Of a stretch of DNA of 64,000 nucleotides, positions 1 through 8,636 are shown piece by piece. The stretch comes from Clostridium_AD estertheticum_D (GTDB taxonomy: Bacteria > Bacillota > Clostridia > Clostridiales > Clostridiaceae). Both the position numbers and the translations under genes were made by a program. Under the pieces are notes generated by a model that saw nothing but the letters and a program-made list of their open reading frames with translations, did not search any database and was not told where the DNA came from. How positions within the stretch are numbered: position 1 is the stretch's first letter; each line of letters starts with the position of its first letter. The stretch covers positions 1 through 64,000 of the forward strand of contig NZ_JAHLDM010000027.1 of NCBI RefSeq assembly GCF_018861295.1, in the 5' to 3' direction.

Positions 1-742
1 CTTTAAAGTTTACTAAATTGTATAAATACATTACTTTATACGTTATTACCTCATAACTTATTAAATTGATCTCGTTTAAACCATTAATTCCGTTTTCTGA
101 CTTAAGCCTATATTCTTGTAATGCTTTTTTTATTGAATAATTGTATTTATCAACTTCATATGTTGTGTAACATCCTGAATTTCCTATTGAATACTTTATA
201 TCTTTTAATTGACATTCTGATACTACTGGCACATTAAAATGTGAAGATAACCTTTTTATAAATTCCCAATCTGTTTCTTTATATTGAACTATTAACTTAT
301 CTATTTTAGTCCCATTCGTAATACTGTCTAATATGTTGATGTTATTATATTCACCATTCACAATATTAAAGATTTCTCCATAACTAGAGTTTTTATCTTG
401 AAATGTTCTACTTTTTTTCTTGATATCCATCAAAAAAGTTCTGCTTAACGCCTCTATTTCTAAGGTTCTTACATCTTTATTTGCATTAACTTGAATATTC
501 GTAACTACCCCTTGGAACACATCAGTAACAGAATCTTTATCATCCTTAAGTGATATTGTAATACTAGACTTTTCATCTGATGTTTCAACATATTTATCAA
601 TATTTTCTTCATCAATAATTCCACTTATATAAAGTTTTGCATGCTCATTTAGATCCCTAGTTACCTTTAGTTTTAATATTTTTTGGAATTCATAAGGTGC
701 AATTAAGATATCTCCCTGTGTATACATGTATTCCTCACTCAT
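1..742 (-). CDS. VgrG/gpD-like contractile tail spike protein, N-terminal part (runs off the window)
   Basis: The reading frame is open from the start at 742 to the window edge, about 247 codons. The translated text contains a stretch reading QYKETDWEFIKRLSSHFNVP, which is typical of phage late control protein D and of VgrG/Pvc8 spike proteins, where a beta-barrel domain assembles the trimeric spike at the tip of a contractile tail. The N-terminus (MSEEYMYTQGD) is reached by a TAATG overlap with the upstream gene, so the two are translationally coupled. The C-terminal needle part lies outside the window. In Firmicutes such proteins occur both in prophage tails and in extracellular contractile injection systems; the window does not show which. 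Confidence 0.75.
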   Translation of the reverse strand, partial: MSEEYMYTQGDILIAPYEFQKILKLKVTRDLNEHAKLYISGIIDEENIDKYVETSDEKSSITISLKDDKDSVTDVFQGVVTNIQVNANKDVRTLEIEALSRTFLMDIKKKSRTFQDKNSSYGEIFNIVNGEYNNINILDSITNGTKIDKLIVQYKETDWEFIKRLSSHFNVPVVSECQLKDIKYSIGNSGCYTTYEVDKYNYSIKKALQEYRLKSENGINGLNEINLISYEVITYKVMYLYNLVNFK

Positions 743-1341
743 TAATTCTCATCTCCCTTCTCCCCTTCTACTACCTTTAAATTATTTATTACTTGAAAAG
801 CGACATCTCTCCAATCATTATATTTTTTATAGGGACAACTGAAAGTTCCCATTAAAGTCTTTTCCTTAAATTCCAAAAAGAACATTAAATTATATAAGAA
901 ATCATCTATTACTGAGCTCTTAAATTCAAAGAATCCTATGTTCTTAGACTCAACTTCTAAAACCCCATCCTCATAAAATACATTAGATGGATTACTTTTC
1001 TTTATAATCATCTTCATTCCATCTTTAAGTTCTTCAACACGTTCTTCATCTAATGGACTATCAATAATGTTGAGTGTTATAGCTATACTTCCTTCTTCAT
1101 TACTCTTTATTATTTCTGGACGACTTTCCGATGGATATTTAAATTTTCTTACATCAAGTGGCATATCCTCAAAATCCTTTGGAATATATATTTTCAATTT
1201 TTCATCAAAAAAATCTTTTTCTTCGAATTCGTAATATCTATTTCCAATTTTTATAGGTCCACTACAAATATCTTTTTTTGCTTGTTTTTTTTCTGATTCA
1301 TTTATAAAATCTAAAATTTTCTCATCGATTCTTTTATCCAT
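742..1341 (-). CDS. DcrB/Mog1-fold (DUF1795-like) protein next to VgrG
   Basis: A 199-residue soluble, acidic protein with no signal peptide. A central stretch (residues about 45-85) reads like the DcrB/Mog1/PsbP-like fold: FFDEKLKIYIPKDFEDMP, then YPSESRP, then a strand with IAITLNII. Proteins of this fold next to VgrG genes often act as effector chaperones (EagR/DUF1795 type) or as immunity-like partners; that role here is inferred from position only. The start follows AGGAGG with a 12-base gap. Its stop overlaps the next start (TAATG), so it is co-translated with the spike gene downstream. No effector gene is visible in the window. Confidence 0.55.
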   Translation of the reverse strand: MDKRIDEKILDFINESEKKQAKKDICSGPIKIGNRYYEFEEKDFFDEKLKIYIPKDFEDMPLDVRKFKYPSESRPEIIKSNEEGSIAITLNIIDSPLDEERVEELKDGMKMIIKKSNPSNVFYEDGVLEVESKNIGFFEFKSSVIDDFLYNLMFFLEFKEKTLMGTFSCPYKKYNDWRDVAFQVINNLKVVEGEKGDEN

Positions 1342-1814
1342 ATTTTCTACATTCCTCCTATTCTTATATAAAAATGAAGCTTTGCCTATTTCATAAATGT
1401 TTTTAGGTACATGTAAAGTTTATAAGCACTCATATATTCTAATTTATAACTAGTTCCCCAAAATAAAACATATTATACCTTCCATTATATCATAATATAT
1501 ACCTTAATTTTACTCATTTGTAATCCTTTTTAAAAAGTTCCATTTCTCCCATCCTTTCATAGCAAATTTCTTTTTAATGCATCTCTCGTTGTTCTAAATA
1601 AACTATGAATACATTTTAAAGCCAATTTTTCATTGATCATGGGGATACCTCATATATGCTTACGGAGCAACAGTTTAAACTTCATGACGTTGACTTCGCT
1701 GTAATTCAAGTAATTGGGCCTACTAATAATGATCCTGTTTCAATTAAATATCGATGGATTAAATAAAAATGTGTTTTTATTGTCATCCTTAATTTTTAAA
1801 GCTGCAATTACATG
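1342..1814. other. Gene-poor spacer with a short coding remnant
   Basis: About 470 bases between the VgrG-side operon and the GntR promoter. On the plus strand a 49-codon open frame runs from 1620 to 1766 and ends with YRWIK. Its composition (HGDTSYMLTEQQ..., GPTNNDP) looks protein-like rather than random, but it has no ribosome binding site and only an internal ATG at 1656, so it is probably the tail of a lost gene. I do not recognise the family. The rest is AT-rich and I see nothing else in it. Confidence 0.35.
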
Positions 1815-1866
1815 TTGACAAAAATAGTGTCTTAAGTGTATAGTGTGTATTAAACAGATACACACT
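1815..1866 (+). promoter_or_regulatory. Promoter with palindromic operator for the GntR/ABC operon
   Basis: TTGACA at 1815-1820 and TATAGT at 1839-1844 are spaced by 18 bases. A perfect 9-base inverted repeat (AGTGTGTAT, 7-base spacer, ATACACACT) occupies 1842-1866, overlapping the -10 box and the likely start of transcription. This arrangement is typical of autoregulation by YtrA-type GntR repressors, whose gene begins 27 bases downstream. Confidence 0.7.
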
Positions 1867-1892
1867 AATTTTTGGGAAGGTGATAAGGTGAC

Positions 1893-2273
1893 ATGAAGAT
1901 TCTAATTTCTAATATATCTAATATACCCCTATACCAACAAATAAAAGATCAACTAAAAGATATTATTTTTAAAGGTGAGATGTCTGAGGGTGATGCACTT
2001 CCATCTATCAGAAATTTTGCCACTGATTTGAAAGTAAGCGTTCTTACTATTCGTCGTGTATACAATGAATTAGAACAAGAGGGTTTTATTACAAGTCAGG
2101 TAGGCATTGGCACTTTTATTTCTGCAGGTAATTTAGAACTACTTCGGGACTCTAAACGGCGTATTGTTGAACAAAAAATGCAGGACTTAATTGTAGCAGC
2201 AAAGACGTTGAAAATTTCTAAAGAGGAATTAAACGCAATGATGGATATTCTATATGAGGAGGATGAACAATGA
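1893..2273 (+). CDS. GntR-family transcriptional regulator, YtrA subfamily
   Basis: A 126-residue DNA-binding regulator. Residues about 8-78 form the GntR winged helix: IPLYQQIKDQLKDII, then LPSIRNFATDLKVSVLTIRR, then a wing ending VGIGTFIS. The remaining 45 residues form the short helical tail of the YtrA subfamily, too short for the large ligand-binding domains of FadR or HutC types. Proteins of this kind repress ABC transporter operons and are released by cell-wall antibiotics or related signals. The gene is first in a three-gene operon; its stop overlaps the ATPase start by four bases. The perfect palindrome on its own promoter is the probable operator. Confidence 0.85.
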   Translation: MKILISNISNIPLYQQIKDQLKDIIFKGEMSEGDALPSIRNFATDLKVSVLTIRRVYNELEQEGFITSQVGIGTFISAGNLELLRDSKRRIVEQKMQDLIVAAKTLKISKEELNAMMDILYEEDEQ

Positions 2274-3130
2274 GCAATGTATTAGAAGTATCAGTTTTAA
2301 ATAAATCTTATGGGGATTTTGCCCTTAATGATGTTAGTTTCTCTTTACAGGAAGAGTGTATTACAGGGTTTATCGGCATCAATGGGGCTGGTAAAACAAC
2401 CACTATAAGGACCATTCTTAATCTTGTAATGAGAAATTCCGGTACTGTCAAATTCTTTGGAAAGGATATGGATAAGCACGAGCATGAATTAAAAAATCGT
2501 ATTGGAGTTGTATTGGATGGAAATTGCTTTTATGACGAATTGTCAATGAAAGAGATGAAAAGCATTATCGCACCGGCATATTCTAGTTGGAATGAACGAG
2601 ATTATAAAACCTATATGGAACGTTTTTCGCTAAATCCGCGCCAGAAGATTTCAACACTTTCAAAAGGTATGAGTATGAAGTTCGCATTAACTTTGGCACT
2701 TTCTCATCAGGCAGACTTACTTATTATGGACGAACCTACTAGTGGACTTGATCCCTTAATCCGTAGCCAGCTTATGAATATCTTAACGGATTATATGAAA
2801 CAAGGTGGCAAAAGCGTTTTCTTTTCAACGCACATCACTTCAGATCTTGATAAAATTGCTGATATTATAATTCTTATTAATAATGGCAAAATTTTGTTTG
2901 ATAAAGAGAAGGATACATTGATGGATACCCATAGATTAGTAAGAGGTGATAACAAAGATTTGACTGTTGACACAAGAAAACTATTCTTAAATATTCAAGA
3001 ATCAAGATTTGGATTTACTGGTATCACAAATAAATTATCTCAAGTTCAAAATAGCATGAAAGACATATTGATTGAAAGGCCTAATATAGAAGATATTATG
3101 CTTGGTTATGTAGAAGGAGGGGGAAAATAA
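2270..3130 (+). CDS. ABC transporter ATP-binding protein (BcrA/YtrB type)
   Basis: 286 residues. Walker A is GINGAGKTTT near residue 38, the signature region is LSKGMSMKFALTLAL, and Walker B runs LLIMDEPTSGLDP. The signature has LSKG in place of LSGG, a variant common in this subgroup. The C-terminal 70 residues are the extra domain seen in drug-resistance and multidrug-type exporters. It should energise the 219-residue permease encoded just downstream (TAATG overlap). Start supported by GAGGAGGATGAACA before ATG. Export of an antibiotic or lipid-active compound is inferred from the family and the YtrA-type regulator; the substrate is unknown. Confidence 0.88.
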   Translation: MSNVLEVSVLNKSYGDFALNDVSFSLQEECITGFIGINGAGKTTTIRTILNLVMRNSGTVKFFGKDMDKHEHELKNRIGVVLDGNCFYDELSMKEMKSIIAPAYSSWNERDYKTYMERFSLNPRQKISTLSKGMSMKFALTLALSHQADLLIMDEPTSGLDPLIRSQLMNILTDYMKQGGKSVFFSTHITSDLDKIADIIILINNGKILFDKEKDTLMDTHRLVRGDNKDLTVDTRKLFLNIQESRFGFTGITNKLSQVQNSMKDILIERPNIEDIMLGYVEGGGK

Positions 3131-3789
3131 TGTTGTTTCATCTTGTTAAAAAAGACTTTTTACTTATAAAAAAATATTTGCTACTTTTGGTAGCTTTACC
3201 ATTCATTGTGACATTTCTTATAATGATACAAGCATCCCACATGACACAAGAACCCCAAATTTTAGGGCTTATTGTTTTTGTGTTATCAGTAACTTTTACG
3301 GTGTTTATGTTGTATCAATATGTTTTGATGGCAGAAATGAAATACCCTAAAGCCGAAGCTCTGCTATGTTCTACGCCATACTCTCGCAGTATTCTTGTAA
3401 AAGCCAGATATGTTTTTCTCCTATTACTATTTGCTTATTGCTGTGTGGCATACAATGTATTAGCACTACTATTTGCCAAAATTGAGTATCTTACTCCATT
3501 CAGCTACATTATTACTCTATTACTTTCAGTAATCCTATTTGGCGTATATACACCTGTACAATATAAATTAGGCTTTGAAAAAACAAAGTATTTCTTCATG
3601 ATAGTAATCATGGGATCGCCATTTTTAATAACTTTATTACTAAAATTCAATATTAAACTCGATTTTATGGGATTCTCTACTATGCCTATTTTTGTCCAAT
3701 ACCTGCTACTGATTGTGGCTATAATTGCTGTTCTCTTTATTTCTATAAATGTATCCATAAAAATTTACTCAAAGAAAGAATTACTATAA
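3130..3789 (+). CDS. ABC-2 type transporter permease subunit
   Basis: 219 residues with about six hydrophobic segments (for example LLLLVALPFIVTFLIM near residue 20 and YLLLIVAIIAVLFISINV near the C-terminus). The region AEMKYPKAEALLCSTPYSRS is the cytoplasmic loop typical of small ABC-2 permeases that pair with BcrA/YtrB ATPases. It is translationally coupled to the ATPase gene. Length is normal for this group. It is probably the membrane half of a homodimeric exporter under GntR control. Confidence 0.85.
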   Translation: MLFHLVKKDFLLIKKYLLLLVALPFIVTFLIMIQASHMTQEPQILGLIVFVLSVTFTVFMLYQYVLMAEMKYPKAEALLCSTPYSRSILVKARYVFLLLLFAYCCVAYNVLALLFAKIEYLTPFSYIITLLLSVILFGVYTPVQYKLGFEKTKYFFMIVIMGSPFLITLLLKFNIKLDFMGFSTMPIFVQYLLLIVAIIAVLFISINVSIKIYSKKELL

Positions 3790-3830
3790 CTACTTTATTA
3801 CTTATTCATTTTGAGAAAGGAGTCATACCT

Positions 3831-3926
3831 ATGCAAGATTTACAACCAATAGCAATAACATTATGTGTGCTGTTTCCCTTTGTGTATTTAACTTATAAGC
3901 ACTTTAAAGATAATCCAAAAAAATAA
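3831..3926 (+). CDS. Small single-span membrane peptide, 31 residues
   Basis: A short frame that starts MQDLQPIAITLCVLFP and ends KHFKDNPKK. It is preceded by a strong GAGAAAGGAG site eight bases before ATG. It has one hydrophobic helix and a basic tail, the layout of an inner-membrane small protein with the C-terminus inside. It follows the permease by 41 bases and probably shares its transcript, so it may be an accessory of the ABC exporter; that is inference. I do not recognise a family. Confidence 0.6.
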   Translation: MQDLQPIAITLCVLFPFVYLTYKHFKDNPKK

Positions 3927-3958
3927 ACTATATCTTTAAATAGAAATAGAAATTGAAA

Positions 3959-3982
3959 TGGCATTAGCTAATGCTAATGCCA
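3959..3982. terminator. Hairpin between convergent genes
   Basis: A perfect 10-base inverted repeat (TGGCATTAGC, TAAT loop, GCTAATGCCA). It lies between the plus-strand exporter operon and the minus-strand methyltransferase gene. T-rich sequence follows only weakly on either side, somewhat better on the minus strand, so it may serve both. Confidence 0.6.
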
Positions 3983-4006
3983 CAATCAAAACCTATATAT
4001 TATTTT

Positions 4007-4753
4007 TCATTGCATTTTTACAGCTTTAATTAATAAAAAATTTGGTTTATGGATATCTTTTTCCATATTCGGTATAAGCTCTAAATCTTCCTCGTCTGGT
4101 AATGGTTCAAGCATTTTTTCAATTTTAAAGCCCGTTTCAATTAGAGTGTTTATAATTTCAGAAAATGGTCTATGATATTTTATTACACCTTCAACAAACC
4201 ATTTCACACTACGTTCACCACTTTCCATATAGTCAGAAAGATTATAAAACAAAGGTTTTTTATTTTCATCTAATGTCCATATTGGCCCTTGTTTTGGAGC
4301 TGTGGTAAGCGGATGCTCTTGTGAATAAATAAGCAAGCCATTATCTTTTAGTAAATAATTTATGTCTCTAAGTAATTTGCTAAAAGATTTAACATAATGA
4401 AAAGCAAGGGAACTATAAACTATATCAAACTTATCCTCTATTGTGCTTATATCATTCATATCAAGATGAATATATTCAATATTTTCAAAGGCATTATCAA
4501 CTTTTGCAATTGATAGCATTTTTTCTGAGATATCAACACCTACAACCCTGGCAGCGCCCCTATTTAAGAAATTAACACAGTTCTCTCCAAAACCACAACC
4601 TAAATCAAGTACAGTTTTTCCGACCATATCAGGGAGCAAACTTTGCATTGCAGGTTTTTCCTGAATATTGTTGTAATTAATTTTGTTATCTCGAAGCTTC
4701 TTGTATCCTTCAAAGAAAATTTCGTTATCATATATATTTTGAACATTAGACAT
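4007..4753 (-). CDS. Class I SAM-dependent methyltransferase
   Basis: About 248 residues. Motif I reads VLDLGCGFGENCVNFL near residue 50, followed by the acidic end of strand 2 (VVGVDISEKML), and a post-I region FDIVYSSLAFHYV. This is the Methyltransf_11/25 Rossmann fold that uses S-adenosylmethionine. The C-terminal part (HRPFSEIINTLIETGFKIEKM) is typical of small-molecule methyltransferases. The substrate cannot be told. ATG at 4753 is preferred over an upstream GTG because GAGGAG lies eight bases before it. It stands alone on the minus strand. Confidence 0.82.
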   Translation of the reverse strand: MSNVQNIYDNEIFFEGYKKLRDNKINYNNIQEKPAMQSLLPDMVGKTVLDLGCGFGENCVNFLNRGAARVVGVDISEKMLSIAKVDNAFENIEYIHLDMNDISTIEDKFDIVYSSLAFHYVKSFSKLLRDINYLLKDNGLLIYSQEHPLTTAPKQGPIWTLDENKKPLFYNLSDYMESGERSVKWFVEGVIKYHRPFSEIINTLIETGFKIEKMLEPLPDEEDLELIPNMEKDIHKPNFLLIKAVKMQ

Positions 4754-4857
4754 AAAATCCACTCCTCTAAAAGTATTAAATAAGATTTAGTAACCTATAA
4801 ATATATTATATACCATAAATTTACATTGTACAATTTACAAAATGCCGTAAGTATATC

Positions 4858-4910
4858 TATAAAAAAATAAGTTTACAATCATTTTAATTTAATGATTATA
4901 AACTTATTTT
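4858..4910 (-). terminator. Rho-independent terminator of the ClpX-like gene
   Basis: Arms at 4864-4883 and 4891-4910 pair over 20 bases with one mismatch. On the minus strand the hairpin is followed by TTATTTTTTTATAG. It lies about 45 bases past the stop of the ClpX-like gene. Confidence 0.8.
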
Positions 4911-4956
4911 ATTGAGCATCTATCCTAAACAAATATTTAATATATTACTTTGAAGC

Positions 4957-6195
4957 TTATAATACCTCACCTGCTACTTCTGATTCTACTTTAACTTCTA
5001 TATCAGCTATTATAGGTAAATCTTTATTTATCTTAGCATAAACACTAAGTATATAGTCTTTGTCTATATAGTAATCTTTAGTGTCTTCGGAAGGAGCATC
5101 ATATCTTAAATCTCTTAAAACTCTTGAAACAATACTAACTAATCCTCTGGCACCCATCTTTTCTTCAATAGCTATATCCGCAATTGCTTCAAAGCAATTA
5201 TTGTTAAACTCAAGATTTTTACCCAAATAAGCAAATATCTTTCTATACTGTTCAAATACACTAGTATCAAGTTTAAGTACTTCAATAAGATTATCTCTTG
5301 ATAATGGATCTAAATTTGATAATACTTGAAATCTACCAAGTAACTCTGGAATTAATCCAAACTCCTGCAAATCTTTTTTAATTATGTTTGATCTAAGATA
5401 CTTTGTATATTCATAATCTTTTTCATAATTCTTTACAGTTGATTCTACATTGTCAGTTACATTAAAACCTAATTTCCTTACAATTCCTGGCTTAGTAAAC
5501 TGTTTCAACCTATTATTTGGACTGAATTTAAGACGATTTTCGACAATAGTTTCAATACCATCAAAAGATCCACCTGCAATAAATAAAATATTAGTTGTAT
5601 TTATCTCAATCATTTTACTTGTAGGGTTCTTACGACCTCCACCTTCAGGTACTCTAACAATACTACCTTCAACCATCTTAAGTAAACCTTGCTGAACTCC
5701 TTCGCCGGATACATCTCTTGTAATAGTCATTGTCTCACCTTTTTTGGCTATTTTATCAAGTTCATCAATAAATATAATTCCTTTTTGGGCAAGTTCAATA
5801 TCACCCTCTGCCCTTACTAAAAGTGAGTATATCATGCTCTCAATATCATCACCAACATATCCAGCCTCGGTCAAACTTGTAGCGTCACCAATAACAAATG
5901 GTACTTGGGCAATATCTGATAATTTTTTGGCTAGTAACGTTTTTCCAGTACCTGTTGGTCCAGTTAGTAATATATTATGCTTTTCTAAATCTATACCAGT
6001 TGCAATCCTTATCATATGATTATGTAATTCTATAGATAACTCTATTTTAGCCCCTTCTTGGCCTATTATAGACTGATCTAATAGTTCTTTTATCATTTTT
6101 GGTGTGATTGTTATCCTTGTTTCTTCTGATGTTATATTTCCGTAAACTGCCTCTTTTTGCTGTGGTTTTATTGCTATACTACGTTTATTTAACAT
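4957..6195 (-). CDS. ClpX-like AAA+ unfoldase lacking the zinc-binding domain
   Basis: 412 residues. The core is clearly ClpX: Walker A GPTGTGKT (79-86), pore loop GYVG (112-115), Walker B IIFIDELDKI (140-149), and a sensor-2 region with GARGL. A tripeptide LGF at 242-244 sits where ClpX carries its ClpP-docking loop, so it could still engage ClpP. The N-terminal C4 zinc-binding domain of housekeeping ClpX is absent; instead there are about 30 residues without cysteine. The RKH pore-entrance loop reads RKN (188-190). This is therefore a paralogue with different substrate or adaptor use. RBS AGGATGG before ATG. It stands alone with its own terminator. Confidence 0.88.
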   Translation of the reverse strand: MLNKRSIAIKPQQKEAVYGNITSEETRITITPKMIKELLDQSIIGQEGAKIELSIELHNHMIRIATGIDLEKHNILLTGPTGTGKTLLAKKLSDIAQVPFVIGDATSLTEAGYVGDDIESMIYSLLVRAEGDIELAQKGIIFIDELDKIAKKGETMTITRDVSGEGVQQGLLKMVEGSIVRVPEGGGRKNPTSKMIEINTTNILFIAGGSFDGIETIVENRLKFSPNNRLKQFTKPGIVRKLGFNVTDNVESTVKNYEKDYEYTKYLRSNIIKKDLQEFGLIPELLGRFQVLSNLDPLSRDNLIEVLKLDTSVFEQYRKIFAYLGKNLEFNNNCFEAIADIAIEEKMGARGLVSIVSRVLRDLRYDAPSEDTKDYYIDKDYILSVYAKINKDLPIIADIEVKVESEVAGEVL

Positions 6196-6704
6196 TTAAT
6201 ACACCATCCTTTTAAATTTACACTGCCTTTTAAACTTTTTATTTTTTCTAAAGCTACTTTTCATCACTTTCATAGTATTCAAATATTTAGCAAGTGATTG
6301 AGTATTTTTCCTATTCTGTATATGACTTGTGGCAAATAAAACACGTTTAACTTCTTCGCTTATAGGACATCTAACATCAATTCTATTTATATAGCTTTTA
6401 ATAAGTTTAACATACACTAATAAGAAAGACTTAAATATGTAGCTAATATAATAAAATTGTATTCTATCTAGACAGCATTTACAATTAAAATAGTCTTTAA
6501 ATAGAAAAAAGAACATATTTTATGCTTTAATTGAATATCTCTTTACATAATATTCTTATGTTAAATATTTGAATTTATATTAATATTCTATATAATTGAA
6601 TAATGACCTGCTTATATTAAAAGTTGAAGCAAAGTTTAGTTAAAATGCAACTACTATTATTATTAAATGGAAAATATTTTTTCTATGCGAGACAACGCAA
6701 ATAA
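6196..6704. other. Upstream region of the ClpX-like gene, no convincing gene
   Basis: About 500 AT-rich bases. The only long frame is a minus-strand 106-codon reading rich in K, F and Y with no ribosome binding site; I treat it as chance. The region should hold the promoter of the ClpX-like gene, but I cannot pick a clear -35/-10 pair. Confidence 0.4.
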
Positions 6705-6740
6705 AAAGGCATATCTAAGAATTTTCTTAAATATGCCTTT
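6705..6740 (-). terminator. Terminator of the hydrogenase-like gene
   Basis: A 36-base hairpin: outer arms AAAGGCATAT and ATATGCCTTT, inner arms TAAGAA and TTCTTA, one mismatch. On the minus strand it is followed by TTTTTATTTG. It lies about 75 bases past the stop of the hydrogenase-like gene. Confidence 0.8.
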
Positions 6741-6813
6741 ATTCCATCAATTGCTGCTACAAATGTTTATTCTCAATGGCACAAAAATAAATAAATAACA
6801 ATATTCTATATTC

Positions 6814-8328
6814 TTACTCTAGATTTTTTTCATCTAACAAGTAAATCTTATCAGCATATTTTGACTCATCTGAAATCTTCAGCTCAGAATTTTTAGTCGC
6901 TTGTTTAACCTGACCACCAGCTATGTTAGGTTTGACAATACACCCAGCTCCAGCCACGCAGCCACCCGGACACGCCATTCCTTCAAGGAGATATCCATCA
7001 TACTTTCCTTTTGCGGCATCATTACACATCTCTCTGCATTCTCTCAGCCCATTCGCAGCTTTAATCTTCACTTCTCGCCCTGGATGTTCTTTTGTTATCA
7101 AATCAGCTACAGCCTTAGCAACTCCACCTGCAACCGCAAAGCCTCTTCCTGAACCAGTTGCTTCATTACTCAAGCTCATATCTGTACCAATTATTCCTAC
7201 TTCTTTGGCTTCTAACATTCCAGATAACTCCTCATATGTAATTACAAAATCAACTTCACTCTTTACGCTTTTTCTTGAAGCTTCTAGTTTTTTAGCGCTA
7301 CATGGTCCAACAAAAACAATCTTTGCATCTTTATGTTTTTCTCTCACAAATCGAGCAGCAAAAACCATTGGAGTCAAAGTCATTGAAATATTTTGTGCAT
7401 GCTGCGGATATAATTTTTTAGCCATAACAGACCAAGCAGGGCAGCATGAAGTACCCATGAATGAAAGTTTTTCAGGTACATTTTCTATAAAATCGTTTGC
7501 CTCCTCAATCGTACAAATATCTGCACCAATCGCAACTTCAACAACATCTTTAAATCCAATTGTAATCATCGCTTTTTTAAAATCATTAAATCCAACATTT
7601 CTACCAAACTGCCCCACATATGATGGAGCTACAATTGCAATTACTTCTTTCTTTTGATTAATCGCCTGAATCAGTTGAAATATTTGACTTTTATCAGATA
7701 TTGCTCCAAAAGGACAATTTACCAAACACATTCCACAGCTAACACATTTATCATAATCTATTGATGCTCTGCCATACTCATCCGTATATATTGCATCCAC
7801 TCCACATGCCTTGGCACAAGGTCGCTCATGTTTTATTATTGCTGAATATGGACACGCTTTAGCACATAAACCACACTTTATACATTTTTCCTGATCAATA
7901 ACACTTTTCCCATTAACTATACTAACTGCACCTTTAGGACAGACTTCTACACAAGGGTGTGCTAGGCAGCCGCGGCACATATTTGTAACCTCATAACTAT
8001 TTGTTGGGCAAGAATTACAAGCAAATTTTATAATATTTACAAGTGGCGGTTCATAATACTTTGAAGGTTTTGTTGCCTCTTCTAACCCTTCTGTAATTGC
8101 TCTTGATTTATCATTTAGTCTTAGATTTAATCCCATTGCCAAACGGATTCGCTCACTAACTATTGCTCTTTCAAGAAATGTACTTTCTCTATACTTACCC
8201 ACATCTCCAGTAATAATCTCATATGGAATATTTCCCATTTCTTTTAAATTGTCTTCAAAAGCCATCTTACTTACGGCCGTAAAAACTTTGTGTCTAATAC
8301 TAGCTAGTGTTTTATATTCGTATTTCAT
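6814..8328 (-). CDS. [FeFe] hydrogenase-like protein with ferredoxin domains (group B / CpIII-like)
   Basis: 504 residues, soluble. All three H-cluster signatures are visible: L1 TSCCPAW (about 293-299), L2 GPCSAKK (341-347) and L3 EGMACPGGCVAGAGC (near 460). Upstream are cysteine-rich iron-sulfur regions: CNSCP and CRGCLAHPCVEVCP (104-131), CIKCGLCAKACP (149-160) and CVSCGMCLVNCP (195-206). In the prototype CpI, L2 begins MPC and L3 ends GGGQP; the GPC and GAGC versions point to the less-studied group B, which includes C. pasteurianum hydrogenase III. Function is probably ferredoxin-linked hydrogen turnover or sensing. Single gene, RBS AAAGGAG, own terminator. HydEFG maturases are not in the window. 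Confidence 0.85.
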   Translation of the reverse strand: MKYEYKTLASIRHKVFTAVSKMAFEDNLKEMGNIPYEIITGDVGKYRESTFLERAIVSERIRLAMGLNLRLNDKSRAITEGLEEATKPSKYYEPPLVNIIKFACNSCPTNSYEVTNMCRGCLAHPCVEVCPKGAVSIVNGKSVIDQEKCIKCGLCAKACPYSAIIKHERPCAKACGVDAIYTDEYGRASIDYDKCVSCGMCLVNCPFGAISDKSQIFQLIQAINQKKEVIAIVAPSYVGQFGRNVGFNDFKKAMITIGFKDVVEVAIGADICTIEEANDFIENVPEKLSFMGTSCCPAWSVMAKKLYPQHAQNISMTLTPMVFAARFVREKHKDAKIVFVGPCSAKKLEASRKSVKSEVDFVITYEELSGMLEAKEVGIIGTDMSLSNEATGSGRGFAVAGGVAKAVADLITKEHPGREVKIKAANGLRECREMCNDAAKGKYDGYLLEGMACPGGCVAGAGCIVKPNIAGGQVKQATKNSELKISDESKYADKIYLLDEKNLE

Positions 8329-8554
8329 TATAACTCCTTTTTTGCTTTAATATTTATAAAAACTATATATATATTCTTCGATAGAATATCATATAGCAAC
8401 AATTTAGTCAATTTTGTTTGTGCATTTATTTCAATTTTACTGAGTTAATTTTTTATTTGAATTTTGATTGATAAATGATAATGAGAGTAATCATCATTTG
8501 AATCTCTGTACAGAGATATGATAAATAAATTTCCTGTTATATAAATCATTCCAA

Positions 8555-8591
8555 ACTAAAAAACCACGAAAATCTATTTTTTGATTTTCGT
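8555..8591 (-). terminator. Terminator of deformylase copy 1
   Basis: Arms 8566-8574 and 8583-8591 (ACGAAAATC and GATTTTCGT) pair perfectly. On the minus strand GTGGTTTTTTAG follows. It lies about 45 bases past the stop of the deformylase gene. The remaining bases up to the hydrogenase start (8329-8554) show no gene. Confidence 0.85.
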
Positions 8592-8636
8592 AGTAGAGCA
8601 TCGAGCTGAGGATAAATCACAGCTCTCTTACCTTTT

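Noticed and set aside
1..1341. Considered calling a complete type VI secretion or extracellular injection system
   Set aside because: Only a partial spike gene and one neighbour are visible; sheath, tube and ATPase genes are not in the window.
6196..6516. 106-codon minus-strand frame directly upstream of the ClpX-like gene
   Set aside because: No ribosome binding site, skewed composition (F, Y, K, R) of AT-rich chance frames, and it contains the leader of the ClpX-like gene.
6923..7657. 244-codon plus-strand frame
   Set aside because: Complementary shadow of the hydrogenase-like gene; the minus strand carries all the catalytic motifs.
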